Position numbers and translations under genes: made by a program. 64,000 nucleotides of DNA from NCBI GenBank assembly GCA_002435705.1, contig DIVA01000067.1, positions 32,280 through 96,279 of the forward strand. The letters run 5' to 3'. Of this stretch, positions 33,080 to 41,661 are shown piece after piece. The notes beneath the pieces were generated by a model, which ran no database searches, was not told the DNA's origin, and worked only from the letters and a program-made list of their open reading frames with translations. Positions within the stretch are counted from its first letter, which is position 1; the number at the start of each line of letters is the position of its first letter. This DNA comes from Bacteriovoracaceae bacterium UBA6144. Its GTDB lineage: Bacteria > Bdellovibrionota > Bacteriovoracia > Bacteriovoracales > Bacteriovoracaceae.

Positions 33080-33709
33080 CTAGCGAGCAATATCGTTAGA
33101 AACGTAGCTCAAAAGACCCATCATGCGTCCACGCTTAATAGCGTCACAGGCACGACGTTGGTACTTCGGAGTAAGTCCCGTGATACGAGCTGGAGAAATT
33201 TTCCCGAACTCATTCACAAGCCATGCATAAGACTTCGGGTCTTTCCAATCAGGGCCTTGCTTCTTAGCTGAGAAGTAGCAAGACTTTCTCTTAGAGTGCA
33301 TGCGCTTTTCTTTATCGCCTTCCTCACCCATCATCATTCCTTCGTCACTGTCTGCAGAAGCAGAAGCGGCTTGAGTATGGTTCGGGTTTCTGTAGCCTTT
33401 AAGAATGGCTTCTTGTTTTGCATCGTCACCGAGCTTTACGATCATGAAGCGAACAACGGCTTCATTGATGCGCATTTTACGCTCGATCTCTGCGTTGGTT
33501 GAGCCTTGTGACTTGTACATCACGTAGAAGAAATTACCTTTCTTCAGGCCCGACTCGTAAGGCTGAGCAAAGCTCTTTACGCCCCAAGTATCGTTGACGA
33601 GGGCTTCGCCACCGTACTCTTTGAGAGTTTCAGCGATGAGGGTTTTGACAGAAGCTAAAGCTTCCTCTGGGGCGTCGGGTTTTACGACGTACGCCATTTC
33701 GTAGATCAT
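33080..33709 (-). CDS. rpsF-rpsR: Fused 30S ribosomal proteins bS6 and bS18
   Basis: One 209-residue frame holding two ribosomal proteins. Residues 1-105 are bS6: MIYEMAYVVKPDAPEEAL at the start, FAQPYESGLKKGNFFYVMY and INEAVVRFMIVKLGDD. Residues about 106-136 are an acidic, Met-rich linker. Residues 137-209 are bS18: SKRKSCYFSAKK, FGKISPARITGLTPKYQRRA and IKRGRMMGLLSYV. I read the joining bases and found no stop or frame change. An ATG stands at the bS18 start (33301), but the GAGGAAGG ahead of it is too distant to be a good ribosome site. The start at 33709 has AGGAGG. bS6 and bS18 are neighbours on the 30S platform, so a fusion is structurally plausible. Confidence 0.93.
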   Translation of the reverse strand: MIYEMAYVVKPDAPEEALASVKTLIAETLKEYGGEALVNDTWGVKSFAQPYESGLKKGNFFYVMYKSQGSTNAEIERKMRINEAVVRFMIVKLGDDAKQEAILKGYRNPNHTQAASASADSDEGMMMGEEGDKEKRMHSKRKSCYFSAKKQGPDWKDPKSYAWLVNEFGKISPARITGLTPKYQRRACDAIKRGRMMGLLSYVSNDIAR

Positions 33710-33914
33710 GGTTCCTCCTGGGATATAATTATGCCCCACGGTCATAAGCGCCGGGAGCGAGTGAAAAACCTTTAAAAATGTGTGAGAAAACTAACAGAGA
33801 GACTGAAAAAAGTCTAATTTTTAAGTATTTAGCTAATTGCTGTAATTATTACTAACAGAAACACAATAACTTACACAAATGATACGATGCGGCAACTTTT
33901 TTAAGGAGAATCAA

Positions 33915-34751
33915 ATGAAAAAACTATTGCTAGGTCTAGCTGTGTTGTCATGTTCACAAGTCTTTGCCCAAACCTCCCCTTCAGATGTGTGCCGAAACAT
34001 TTCTCGATTCAGTGCTAGCTCTGGCTCTCAGTGTGCGCAAGTGATTTCACGCTCACGTCTTGATCAAACTGTATTGAATGTGGCCAATGCAGTGGCGAAC
34101 ACTGGCTCATCGGCTAACGCGCTTAAAATTCTCGAAGTGGGGGCCAATCGTCAAATGGACCCGAGTTTAGAGAGCGCATGTCTTTCTATCGCTCGTTTCT
34201 CACAATCGTCTGCAGTGAATTGTGTTGAGGCATCTTTGGATTCTTACTTCTCACCAGCAGCAAGTATTATCGCGAAGAGAATCGCTGACACGGGATCATC
34301 AGCAAACGCTGTCTTGGCCATTCAAAATGCACGTGGAGCATACCTTCAAGATTCGGCTTCAGAAACTTGCTTATCAATTGCACGCTTTAGTCAATCAACT
34401 GCAGCGGCGTGTGTGAGTGCCATTGCCAACAAAGAATACTTCAATGGCTCAGAAGGAGTGTGTCTAGATTTAGCGAATAGAGGTTCATCAGCTTCAGCAC
34501 TGACCTGCTTGCAAAATAGTGGAATTGAATACAATCCGCTACCACCAATGCCGACAGAAATCGTCATGACAACAATTCAGTTCATGGATATTTCACGTGA
34601 TGTAAAAAGAGCCGAGAGTATGCTTTCACGTGGCAACAGATTTGAAGCTCAAAGAATACTTCAAGAAGTTTCACGTGTTCTTGAAGAGGTGAATATTCAA
34701 AATAACAATGGCGACAACCACGGGCGTGGTCGTAACGGAAGAAGAAACTAA
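33915..34751 (+). CDS. Secreted protein with four cysteine-paired repeats
   Basis: A 278-residue exported protein; signal peptide KKLLLGLAVLSCSQVFAQ, start fixed by AAGGAG. The mature part contains four related units, each with two cysteines 13 or 14 residues apart: VCRNISRFSASSGSQC, ACLSIARFSQSSAVNC, TCLSIARFSQSTAAAC and VCLDLANRGSSASALTC. Between them the phrase TGSSANA recurs. Cysteine pairing suggests an extracytoplasmic, disulfide-stabilised solenoid. The C-terminal 60 residues are a charged helix and an Asn/Arg/Gly-rich tail. A protease gene follows by 13 bases. I do not recognise the family. Confidence 0.75.
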   Translation: MKKLLLGLAVLSCSQVFAQTSPSDVCRNISRFSASSGSQCAQVISRSRLDQTVLNVANAVANTGSSANALKILEVGANRQMDPSLESACLSIARFSQSSAVNCVEASLDSYFSPAASIIAKRIADTGSSANAVLAIQNARGAYLQDSASETCLSIARFSQSTAAACVSAIANKEYFNGSEGVCLDLANRGSSASALTCLQNSGIEYNPLPPMPTEIVMTTIQFMDISRDVKRAESMLSRGNRFEAQRILQEVSRVLEEVNIQNNNGDNHGRGRNGRRN

Positions 34752-34764
34752 TCTACAGGATTAA

Positions 34765-35637
34765 ATGATGCTGAAGCTTCTCTTCTTGGTGTTTTCCTTT
34801 TCAAGTTTCGCCAGCACTATTCAAATTGGTGACGAATACTCGAAAACACCTTGGAGAGAAGCTCTCGAGCGCAGTGACCTACCTTTTATTGCCGATCACA
34901 TTTATAATACTGTTCTCATCAACACCCCAGCTCCCCGGGGTGTTGGTCGCGGAACAGGATTCTACATAGGCCGCCATCAAGGCAGACACCTCTTTCTTAC
35001 CAATGCTCACGTTATGACCACACATGAATGCAGAGGAAGTATCATCACTTTTCTCAAAGCTAACCGCTCGCAGGGGCGAGTCGAATGTGAAAAAGTTCTC
35101 GTCAGCCTCTTCAATCGTGAAGAGAGTGATGTGACACTTTTCACAGTAAAAGAAAACCAGATGAAAGATTTCGCAGCTCAAGGTCTTGAGCTGGATTTAG
35201 ATTTTTCTCCTCGTGCAGGTCAGATGCTTATGCAATATGGATTTGGAGTCAGATCTGTAAATCGATTTCGTGACTCAGATCAAGCCCAACGCGCCTTCAC
35301 TGGAAATGCCAACCTCGATTCAGACTGTGCCGTGATCAGCCCAACAGCAGTACTTCAGACTGTCCCTGACATGGCAGGAAAACTCGTTCATCACAACATC
35401 TCTATCGGCTGTGACGTCACAGGTGGTGACTCAGGTAGTGCTATCGTGGATCGTGAAACAGGCCGAGTGGTAGCACTTTTATGGGCCAGTGGGATTAATC
35501 CCCGAGACCGCGATCGAATCAGGTCACGAGATCTGTGGTCGCATGTCATTGGAAGCGAAGACCCTCGCATCTGGAAAAACTTCGCCTTTGCGATTTCAAT
35601 GAAAGAGCTTAGAAAAGTACTTGAGCCTTATCTCTAA
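34765..35637 (+). CDS. Exported trypsin-like serine protease
   Basis: A 290-residue exported protein with signal peptide MLKLLFLVFSFSSFAS. The catalytic triad is visible: His in LFLTNAHVMTTHEC, Asp in EESDVTLFTV, and Ser in TGGDSGSAIVD. GTGFYIG ahead of the histidine fits the chymotrypsin-like fold. Cysteines (HECRG, RVECEK, DSDCAV, IGCDVT) could make two disulfides, as in secreted family members. It follows the repeat protein by 13 bases and may process it or share its destination. The stop overlaps the RNase G/E gene on the other strand by four bases. Confidence 0.88.
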   Translation: MMLKLLFLVFSFSSFASTIQIGDEYSKTPWREALERSDLPFIADHIYNTVLINTPAPRGVGRGTGFYIGRHQGRHLFLTNAHVMTTHECRGSIITFLKANRSQGRVECEKVLVSLFNREESDVTLFTVKENQMKDFAAQGLELDLDFSPRAGQMLMQYGFGVRSVNRFRDSDQAQRAFTGNANLDSDCAVISPTAVLQTVPDMAGKLVHHNISIGCDVTGGDSGSAIVDRETGRVVALLWASGINPRDRDRIRSRDLWSHVIGSEDPRIWKNFAFAISMKELRKVLEPYL

Positions 35638-37211
35638 GGCTCGTGTATATACACTTCATACTGCTCAACATGATAGTTATTGTCCGCACGGATGAGTAAT
35701 GTTTTCTGGAATGTCTCTTCCATCACTTCAATCAAGCCAAACTCCTCGCTCGAGAGAGAGGCACACACTTCTGGGTGAGCGAATACGGTGACTTTATTAG
35801 ATTGTGTACGCTTAAAGGTTTTCGTGACTTCGCGGATGATTTCATAACTCACAGTATCGACACTTTTCACACGGCCCACACCTTCACAGTAAGGACAAGG
35901 TTCACACATAGTGCGTACCAGAGTGTCCCGGGTGCGTTTACGAGTCATCTCGACCAACCCCAAGCCTGAGATCGGAAGGACGTTCGTCTTGGCCCGGTCT
36001 TTCTTAAGCGCCTCAAGCAGAGTTTGATACACCTGCACGCGATTTTCTTCGCGCTCCATATCGATGAAATCCACGATGATAATTCCGCCGCAGTTTCTCA
36101 CGCGCAGCTGGTAGGCGATCTCTTTTACTGCTTCTAGGTTGGTTTTAAGGATCGTGTCTTCAAGGGTTTTCTTACCTACGAATTTTCCGGTGTTCACATC
36201 AATAGACACCAGTGCTTCAGTTTGATCAATGTTGATGGAACCACCAGACTTCAGGAAGACTTGATTCGAAAGAGCACGCTCAATTTCAAGATCAATCCCA
36301 AACTGCTCAAAGATGGGCGTCTCAGCATCGTAGTGTTTAATCTTCGCTTTGAGGTTCGGCAGGTACTGCTTGATGAACTTTTCAATCTGTCGCTGGACCT
36401 GTTTCGAATCTACCACGATTTGATCAACATCTTCGTCTGTAATATCTCTCAGGGCCCGCTGAACAAAGGTCAAATCCTGATAGAGATCAATCGGAGCTTT
36501 TAATTTCTCCTGCTTCTTTTGAACATCCTTCCAGATCTTCACTAGCATGTTGTAATCGTTCTTCAGGGTCTTATAGCTCTGTCCTTCAGCTACAGTACGT
36601 GCAATCACTCCACAGCCTTCAGGGCGAATAGAATCCAGCACGTCTTTAAGACGTTTGCGCTCCTCTTCACTTTCAATTCTGCGAGAGACACCGGTGTGCT
36701 CAATAAAGGGCATGTACACGATGTGTCGGCCGGCTAGAGTGATATGACGAGTGACCCGAGGACCTTTGGTAGAGATGGGCTCTTTGGCCACCTGAACGAC
36801 GATCTCATCGCCCTCTTTGAGAAAATCCTGGATCTTCACGTCCGGGCGAAACTTCATGTCGACAGTTTCAGTCAGTGTGGAGAATTCGTCTGGAATCACT
36901 TCGCCTAGGCGTCTTGAGGGCGGAGCTTCGCCCGAGAGAGCTTTCTCCAGTGCTTGGCGCTGCTCATCGAGCGTCGGAATATAAGCATCGTCGACATAGA
37001 GGAATGCTGCACGCTCATAACCAATATCAATAAAGGCTGATTGCATTCCAGGTAAAACCCTGAGCACCCTTCCTAAAAAGATATCACCGACAGCGATGTT
37101 TTGTTGGAGTCCTTGCTGGCGATCTACCAGAAAGTCTAAAATCTCACCATTCTCAATGAGCGCAATACGGCACTCACTGTGAGTCTGGTTGACCACAAGT
37201 TCCTTGGCCAT
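35634..37211 (-). CDS. rng: Ribonuclease G/E family endoribonuclease
   Basis: A 525-residue enzyme, near RNase G length and without the long C-terminal scaffold of RNase E. The S1 domain is at 35-130 (GDIFLGRVLRVLPGMQSAFIDIGYERAAFL), with an insert rich in charge. The DNase I-like catalytic part has LVSIDVNTGKFVG and GGIIIVDFIDM, giving the catalytic aspartates. The zinc-link cysteines are in CEPCPYCEGVG. It matures rRNA ends and starts mRNA decay. An inverted repeat lies in its upstream region. Gene symbol is by length and domain content; RNase E cannot be fully excluded. Confidence 0.94.
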   Translation of the reverse strand: MAKELVVNQTHSECRIALIENGEILDFLVDRQQGLQQNIAVGDIFLGRVLRVLPGMQSAFIDIGYERAAFLYVDDAYIPTLDEQRQALEKALSGEAPPSRRLGEVIPDEFSTLTETVDMKFRPDVKIQDFLKEGDEIVVQVAKEPISTKGPRVTRHITLAGRHIVYMPFIEHTGVSRRIESEEERKRLKDVLDSIRPEGCGVIARTVAEGQSYKTLKNDYNMLVKIWKDVQKKQEKLKAPIDLYQDLTFVQRALRDITDEDVDQIVVDSKQVQRQIEKFIKQYLPNLKAKIKHYDAETPIFEQFGIDLEIERALSNQVFLKSGGSINIDQTEALVSIDVNTGKFVGKKTLEDTILKTNLEAVKEIAYQLRVRNCGGIIIVDFIDMEREENRVQVYQTLLEALKKDRAKTNVLPISGLGLVEMTRKRTRDTLVRTMCEPCPYCEGVGRVKSVDTVSYEIIREVTKTFKRTQSNKVTVFAHPEVCASLSSEEFGLIEVMEETFQKTLLIRADNNYHVEQYEVYIHEP

Positions 37212-37279
37212 GAATGTCCTAATCGTAAAACTGTTAAACTTAAAATTCTAAAACTTAAACTGTAATTGAAGATAGGATA

Positions 37280-37309
37280 CCGCGCCAAATCGAAGTCGAA
37301 AAGGCGCGG
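37280..37309. repeat. GC-rich inverted repeat between nupC and the RNase G/E gene
   Basis: CCGCGCC (37280-37286) pairs with GGCGCGG (37303-37309) around a 16-base loop that contains a smaller TCGA/TCGA pair. No T-run follows on the minus strand, so it may be a weak terminator for nupC or a structured leader of the RNase gene. Confidence 0.6.
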
Positions 37310-37324
37310 CAAATTAGACCAAAA

Positions 37325-38539
37325 TTAAAGCATGATGCCGGCAATGGCCGCAGTCATCAAGCAGGCGAGAGTTCCACCAATCAAAGATTTAACCCCAAGC
37401 TCCACGATAGTTGATCTTTTCTGTGGGGCAAGCGTTCCAATTCCCCCTACCTGGATGGCAATAGAGCTGAAGTTAGAAAATCCGCACAGAGCGTAGGTTG
37501 AAATGATGATTGAGCGCTGAGAAAGTTGCCCCATATTCTCTTTCAAATCCAAGTAAGCCACAAACTCATTGAGGACAAGTTTTTTCGCCAAAAGATTTCC
37601 GACAATCACACAATCACTCCACGGACAACCTAGAAGCCAAGCCACGGGGGCAAAAACGTAACCCATAATCAGTTCAAATGACAGACCAGTGATGCCTGCA
37701 AAACCGCCGATCCAACCGATTAGACCATTAAGCATGGCAATGAGTGCGATGAATGACAAAAGCATAGCAGCGACGTTGACGGCGAGCTTCATGCCATCAC
37801 TGGCGCCTGTCGCAGCCGCATCAATCACATTTGTCGCAAGCTTAGGGAGTTCTACCGATACGACTCCTGCTGTGGCACTCGTTTCTCTCTCTGGGACCAA
37901 AAGCTTAGCGCAGACGAGAGCTGCTGGAGCACTCATCACAGAAGCCGCGAGCAGGTGACCTGCATCCACACCAAAACCGACATAAGCCGCAAGTACACCA
38001 CCTGCAATTGTCGCCATTCCACCAGTCATGAGTGCCATAATTTCTGAGCGAGTCATTTTGTCGACATAAGGCTTAATGACGAGTGGCGCTTCCGTTTGAC
38101 CCACAAAAATATTTGCAGCAGCGGCCAGAGATTCAGCCCCAGAAGTGCGCATGACTTTCATCATGATTCGTGCCACCCACTCCACTACTTTTTGCATGAT
38201 ACCGAGGTGATACAGAACACTCATGAGCGAACTCATAAAAATGATGGTCGGAAGAACCATCGTGGCAAAAATAAATCCAAAATTCTGAGGGGCAGAAAGG
38301 GGGCCAAAGAGAAACTCTGAACCCTTGTTGGTGTAATTAAGAACAGCACCAAAAGCTGAACCGGCGGCATCAAAAAACCCACGCCCAAAACTAGTTTTAA
38401 GGATGAGAAGTCCAAAAATAATCTGGAGAGCAATTCCAGATAAGACCGTGCGCCACTGAATAGATTTTTTGTGTTCACTTAAAACATAGGCGGTGCCGGC
38501 TAAAACCAAAAGACCAAGCACAGAGATGAGGCGTTCCAT
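37325..38539 (-). CDS. nupC: NupC-type concentrative nucleoside transporter
   Basis: A 404-residue inner-membrane symporter that imports nucleosides with protons or sodium. About nine hydrophobic segments are seen. Family segments include FGRGFFDAAGSAFGAVLNYTNKG early on, GQTEAPLVIKPYV (the substrate-site motif), TGGMATIAGGVLAAYV, and LLAKKLVLNEFVAYLDL near the end. The ATG at 38539 is taken as the start, giving the usual N terminus ERLISVLGLLVL. It reads away from the phosphorylase cluster at 39077, with a small exported protein gene between them. Together they form a nucleoside uptake and breakdown module. Confidence 0.95.
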   Translation of the reverse strand: MERLISVLGLLVLAGTAYVLSEHKKSIQWRTVLSGIALQIIFGLLILKTSFGRGFFDAAGSAFGAVLNYTNKGSEFLFGPLSAPQNFGFIFATMVLPTIIFMSSLMSVLYHLGIMQKVVEWVARIMMKVMRTSGAESLAAAANIFVGQTEAPLVIKPYVDKMTRSEIMALMTGGMATIAGGVLAAYVGFGVDAGHLLAASVMSAPAALVCAKLLVPERETSATAGVVSVELPKLATNVIDAAATGASDGMKLAVNVAAMLLSFIALIAMLNGLIGWIGGFAGITGLSFELIMGYVFAPVAWLLGCPWSDCVIVGNLLAKKLVLNEFVAYLDLKENMGQLSQRSIIISTYALCGFSNFSSIAIQVGGIGTLAPQKRSTIVELGVKSLIGGTLACLMTAAIAGIML

Positions 38540-38550
38540 AAAAACCTTTA

Positions 38551-38946
38551 TTAAAAACTTTTTGTCCAAAGCTGAGAAATAACTGGCGTCTGAAAGCTTG
38601 TAGACTGAGTATGCCCAGAGTGCCAAGCAAAACGATCAGAGGTTGTGAAATCTTTGGTCGCAGCAAACTCATCCTGAGCTTTTTGAGCGTGAGAAACCAC
38701 CACAAAAATGACTCCTGCGATAATGCCAAGAGCTGCTCCGGTCCAGATATTGGAAATATTCTTAGAGGGTGTGTCATAAAAGGAAAGAGTCGAAAGACCC
38801 AGAACAGCTCCCCCCACCCCTGCTCCGACCACCACTAAAAGATCCCCTTGGGTCTGCTTAACCACATCCTCTGGGCTGGCCTGGGCCTGAGCTGGGGAAG
38901 AAAAACTTACTGAGAGAAGCAAAAGTACAAGAAAAAGGGATTTCAT
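38551..38946 (-). CDS. Small exported membrane protein of unknown function
   Basis: A 131-residue protein with a signal peptide (LFLVLLLLSVSFSSPAQAQA), a hydrophobic Gly-rich segment (LLVVVGAGVGGAVLGL) and a second membrane segment (WTGAALGIIAGVIFVVV). It probably sits in the inner membrane with a soluble C-terminal tail. ATG 38946 is preferred, but ATG 38955 or 38952 would add only a few residues. It ends 11 bases before nupC and is likely co-transcribed with it. I do not recognise the family. Confidence 0.65.
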   Translation of the reverse strand: MKSLFLVLLLLSVSFSSPAQAQASPEDVVKQTQGDLLVVVGAGVGGAVLGLSTLSFYDTPSKNISNIWTGAALGIIAGVIFVVVSHAQKAQDEFAATKDFTTSDRFAWHSGHTQSTSFQTPVISQLWTKSF

Positions 38947-39076
38947 AATCATCATCCACACGAAAAAGTTTGTTTTCATTAAAGAAGGCTTATTAGTATC
39001 ATAAATGGCCCACATCATGATGGCAAACTAATGCTGCGCAAGATATACGCTCATTTGGGCCGGGGAAAGGATTTGA

Positions 39077-40402
39077 ATGTCACAGAAAATGCCAACCATG
39101 TACCAACTGATTGAAGCAAAAAAAAATGGTCACATCCTTGAGGCCAATCACATCAAATGGATCATCGAAGAATACACAAAAAAAAATATCCCTGACTATC
39201 AAATGTCAGCCCTTCTCATGGCCATCAGTCTCAAGGGGATGACAACGGCTGAAACCGCAGCCCTCACCGATGCCATGCTCTACTCCGGTCGAGTTTTAAA
39301 ATTCAATGATAAAACGGTTGTTGATAAGCACTCCACTGGTGGGATCGGAGACAAAGCCTCTTTTGTGTTAGCTCCGATCGCCGCGTGCCTGGGAGTTAAG
39401 GTCCCGATGATTGCTGGTCGTGGTTTAGGCCACACCGGTGGCACGGTGGATAAGATTGAAGTTCTTAAGGGATTCAAAACGAACCTGAGCCTCGATGAAT
39501 TCTCACAGCAACTCACGGATAAAGGCATCGTATTGATTGGTCAAACGCCAGAGATCGCTCCTGCGGACCGATTGATTTATGCTCTCCGTGATGTCACTGC
39601 TACGATTGATTGCATCCCACTGATTACGGCATCTATTATGAGCAAAAAACTTGCCGAAGGTGCCGAAGGGATTGCTTTCGATATTAAGTACGGCACTGGT
39701 GCCTTCATGCGAGATCGCAAGAATGCCAAACTGCTGGCGACATCCCTCTTGCAAACCGCCAAGCGCTTTAAGCGTAAAGCAGTAGCCTTGGTGACAGATA
39801 TGAATCAGCCTTTGGGCTTAAAAGTTGGCCATAGCTTAGAGCTGATTGAATCAGTCGACACACTCAAAGGTGCAGGCCCCAAAGACCTCACAGACCTTTC
39901 AATCGAATTGGCAGCACACATGGCTGTCATGGCTGGCAAATTTAAAACACTTGAACTCGCACGTAAAAAAGCTCGCAGCACGATAGAGGATGGTAGTGCT
40001 CTGAATAAACTGGCTGACCTGATTGAATGGCAAGGCGGAAAGCGTGAAGACATCCTCAACACAGCTCATCTTCCTGTCGCGCCGGAAGTGACCATCGTTA
40101 AAGCTCCAAAAACTGCTTTTATTAAAAACTTTCAAAATGATCAAGTTGGTCACCAACTCATAGAGCTGGGCGGTGGAAGAAAAACAAAAGAAGATCAGCT
40201 TGATCTAACGGTCGGGTTTACCTTTGTGGCGAAGATCGGTGACCAAGTTAAGAAAGATGAACCGATTCTTGCCATTCATCACCACGCTCACCAGAGGGCC
40301 ATCGCACAAAAAATGGCTCAAACATTTATCACAGAAATTATTACCTTTTCAAAAGCAAAGGTTAAAGCACCTAAGCTCATCACTGATGTGATGAGCCTTT
40401 AA
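39077..40402 (+). CDS. deoA: Thymidine/pyrimidine-nucleoside phosphorylase
   Basis: A 441-residue enzyme that cleaves thymidine or other pyrimidine nucleosides with phosphate. The family signature is in VDKHSTGGIGDKASFVLAP and MIAGRGLGHTGGTVDKIE, and the C-terminal domain has GHSLELIESVDTLKG. AAAGGA precedes the ATG. Whether it prefers thymidine (DeoA) or is broader (Pdp) cannot be decided from these motifs. It begins the run with punA and cdd, 12 bases apart, read divergently from the transporter pair. Confidence 0.94.
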   Translation: MSQKMPTMYQLIEAKKNGHILEANHIKWIIEEYTKKNIPDYQMSALLMAISLKGMTTAETAALTDAMLYSGRVLKFNDKTVVDKHSTGGIGDKASFVLAPIAACLGVKVPMIAGRGLGHTGGTVDKIEVLKGFKTNLSLDEFSQQLTDKGIVLIGQTPEIAPADRLIYALRDVTATIDCIPLITASIMSKKLAEGAEGIAFDIKYGTGAFMRDRKNAKLLATSLLQTAKRFKRKAVALVTDMNQPLGLKVGHSLELIESVDTLKGAGPKDLTDLSIELAAHMAVMAGKFKTLELARKKARSTIEDGSALNKLADLIEWQGGKREDILNTAHLPVAPEVTIVKAPKTAFIKNFQNDQVGHQLIELGGGRKTKEDQLDLTVGFTFVAKIGDQVKKDEPILAIHHHAHQRAIAQKMAQTFITEIITFSKAKVKAPKLITDVMSL

Positions 40403-40414
40403 GGAGACAGACGC

Positions 40415-41227
40415 GTGTATAAGAAAATTCAAACAGCCACAGACTTTATTAAAGGCAAGATTACAGATTTGCCAGAAGTGGGAATCGTTCTAGGTTCAGG
40501 TCTTGGCGTATTTGTAGACCAGATTGAAAATCAAACAAGCATCAACTACAGCGAAATACCCCATTTCCATAAGACAACTGTAGAGGGTCATGAGGGCAAG
40601 CTTATTTTTGGAACGGTCAAAGGAAAAAAAGTCGTCGCTCTCTCAGGTCGACTCCATGCTTATGAAGGCTACCCTATGGAAGACGTGGTCCTTCCCATAC
40701 GAGTGATGGCGCTTTTAGGTGTCAAAACACTTTTCGTCACGAATGCTTCCGGCGGTATCAACAGAGATTTTCATCCTGGTGACTTAGTCCTCATCACAGA
40801 TCACATCAACATGTCTGGTCGCAATCCTTTGGTTGGTCCGAATCTAAATGAACTAGGTCCTCGCTTTCCAGATATGTCGGACGCCTACAATAAAGAGCTG
40901 ACTAAACTGGTTGAAGATTGCGCGCATAAAAACGGTGTTCATATGAAGCGTGGAGTTTACGCTTGGATGCTTGGCCCCACCTACGAAACACCAGCAGAAA
41001 TAAGAATGCTCGAACGCTTGGGTGGAGACATGGTAGGAATGAGTACTGTACCTGAAGTGATTGCTGCTCACCATGTAGGTATCAGAGTTGCAGGTGTGGC
41101 GTGCGTGACTAATTATGCGGCAGGACTTAAACCTGAAAAACTCAGCCACTCAGATGTAAAAGATGTGGCCCGTCGTTCGATGAAAAACTTCATCAGCGTA
41201 CTCACTGAAACAATAGCTCAACTCTAG
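40415..41227 (+). CDS. punA: Purine-nucleoside phosphorylase (PNP I type)
   Basis: A 270-residue trimeric-type enzyme that releases hypoxanthine or guanine from purine nucleosides. It starts at GTG 40415 with AAGGAG at good spacing. Motifs: GIVLGSGLGVF near the start, VALSGRLHAYEGYPMEDVV, LFVTNASGGIN, the base-binding YAWMLGPTYETPAEIRML and the GMSTVPEVIAAHH segment, and CVTNYAAGL toward the end. It lies between deoA and cdd with short spacers, so the three are one operon. Confidence 0.95.
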   Translation: MYKKIQTATDFIKGKITDLPEVGIVLGSGLGVFVDQIENQTSINYSEIPHFHKTTVEGHEGKLIFGTVKGKKVVALSGRLHAYEGYPMEDVVLPIRVMALLGVKTLFVTNASGGINRDFHPGDLVLITDHINMSGRNPLVGPNLNELGPRFPDMSDAYNKELTKLVEDCAHKNGVHMKRGVYAWMLGPTYETPAEIRMLERLGGDMVGMSTVPEVIAAHHVGIRVAGVACVTNYAAGLKPEKLSHSDVKDVARRSMKNFISVLTETIAQL

Positions 41228-41235
41228 GAACACAT

Positions 41236-41619
41236 ATGAATCTCAGAGACGTTGCCATTCAATTTTCTAAGAGATCTTACTCACCTTATTCAAAAGCGAA
41301 TGTAGGAAGTGCGGTTGAAACTGAAGACGGAACCATCATCGGTGGCTGTAATATCGAAAATTCTAGCTTCGGCGGAACCGTCTGCGCCGAACGGGTAGCC
41401 ATCTGGAAAGCCATTTCAGAAGGGCATAAAAAAATAAAGAAAGTCTACGTCTACACCCAAGACGGATGGCCCCCCTGCGGCTTCTGCCGTCAGGTGATGG
41501 CCGAGTTCGCTCATGAGAATCTCGAGGTCATTATTTCCGATGGACAAGGCAAGGAAACTCATAAATCATTTAAAGAGCTATTGCCCATGGCGTTTACTCC
41601 AGAGCATTTGAAAGTATAA
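41236..41619 (+). CDS. cdd: Cytidine deaminase
   Basis: A 127-residue zinc enzyme that turns cytidine and deoxycytidine into uridine and deoxyuridine, which the phosphorylase next door can cleave. The zinc site is complete: NIENSSFGGTVCAERVAIWKA supplies Cys and Glu, and WPPCGFCRQVMAEF supplies the two other cysteines. Length matches the homotetrameric form. It follows punA by eight bases. Confidence 0.96.
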   Translation: MNLRDVAIQFSKRSYSPYSKANVGSAVETEDGTIIGGCNIENSSFGGTVCAERVAIWKAISEGHKKIKKVYVYTQDGWPPCGFCRQVMAEFAHENLEVIISDGQGKETHKSFKELLPMAFTPEHLKV

Positions 41620-41661
41620 AAGTATAAGGAATGCAGAAACGAATGTTTCGCATGTAAAAAA

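Noticed and set aside
33280..33400. Possible frameshift or missed stop joining rpsF and rpsR
   Set aside because: The joining bases read cleanly in one frame with sensible codons through a linker; no stop codon or homopolymer run suggests an error.
39021..39036. TGGCA element upstream of deoA considered as a sigma-54 promoter
   Set aside because: The GG and next GC are nine bases apart, not ten, and the -12 box does not read TTGC.
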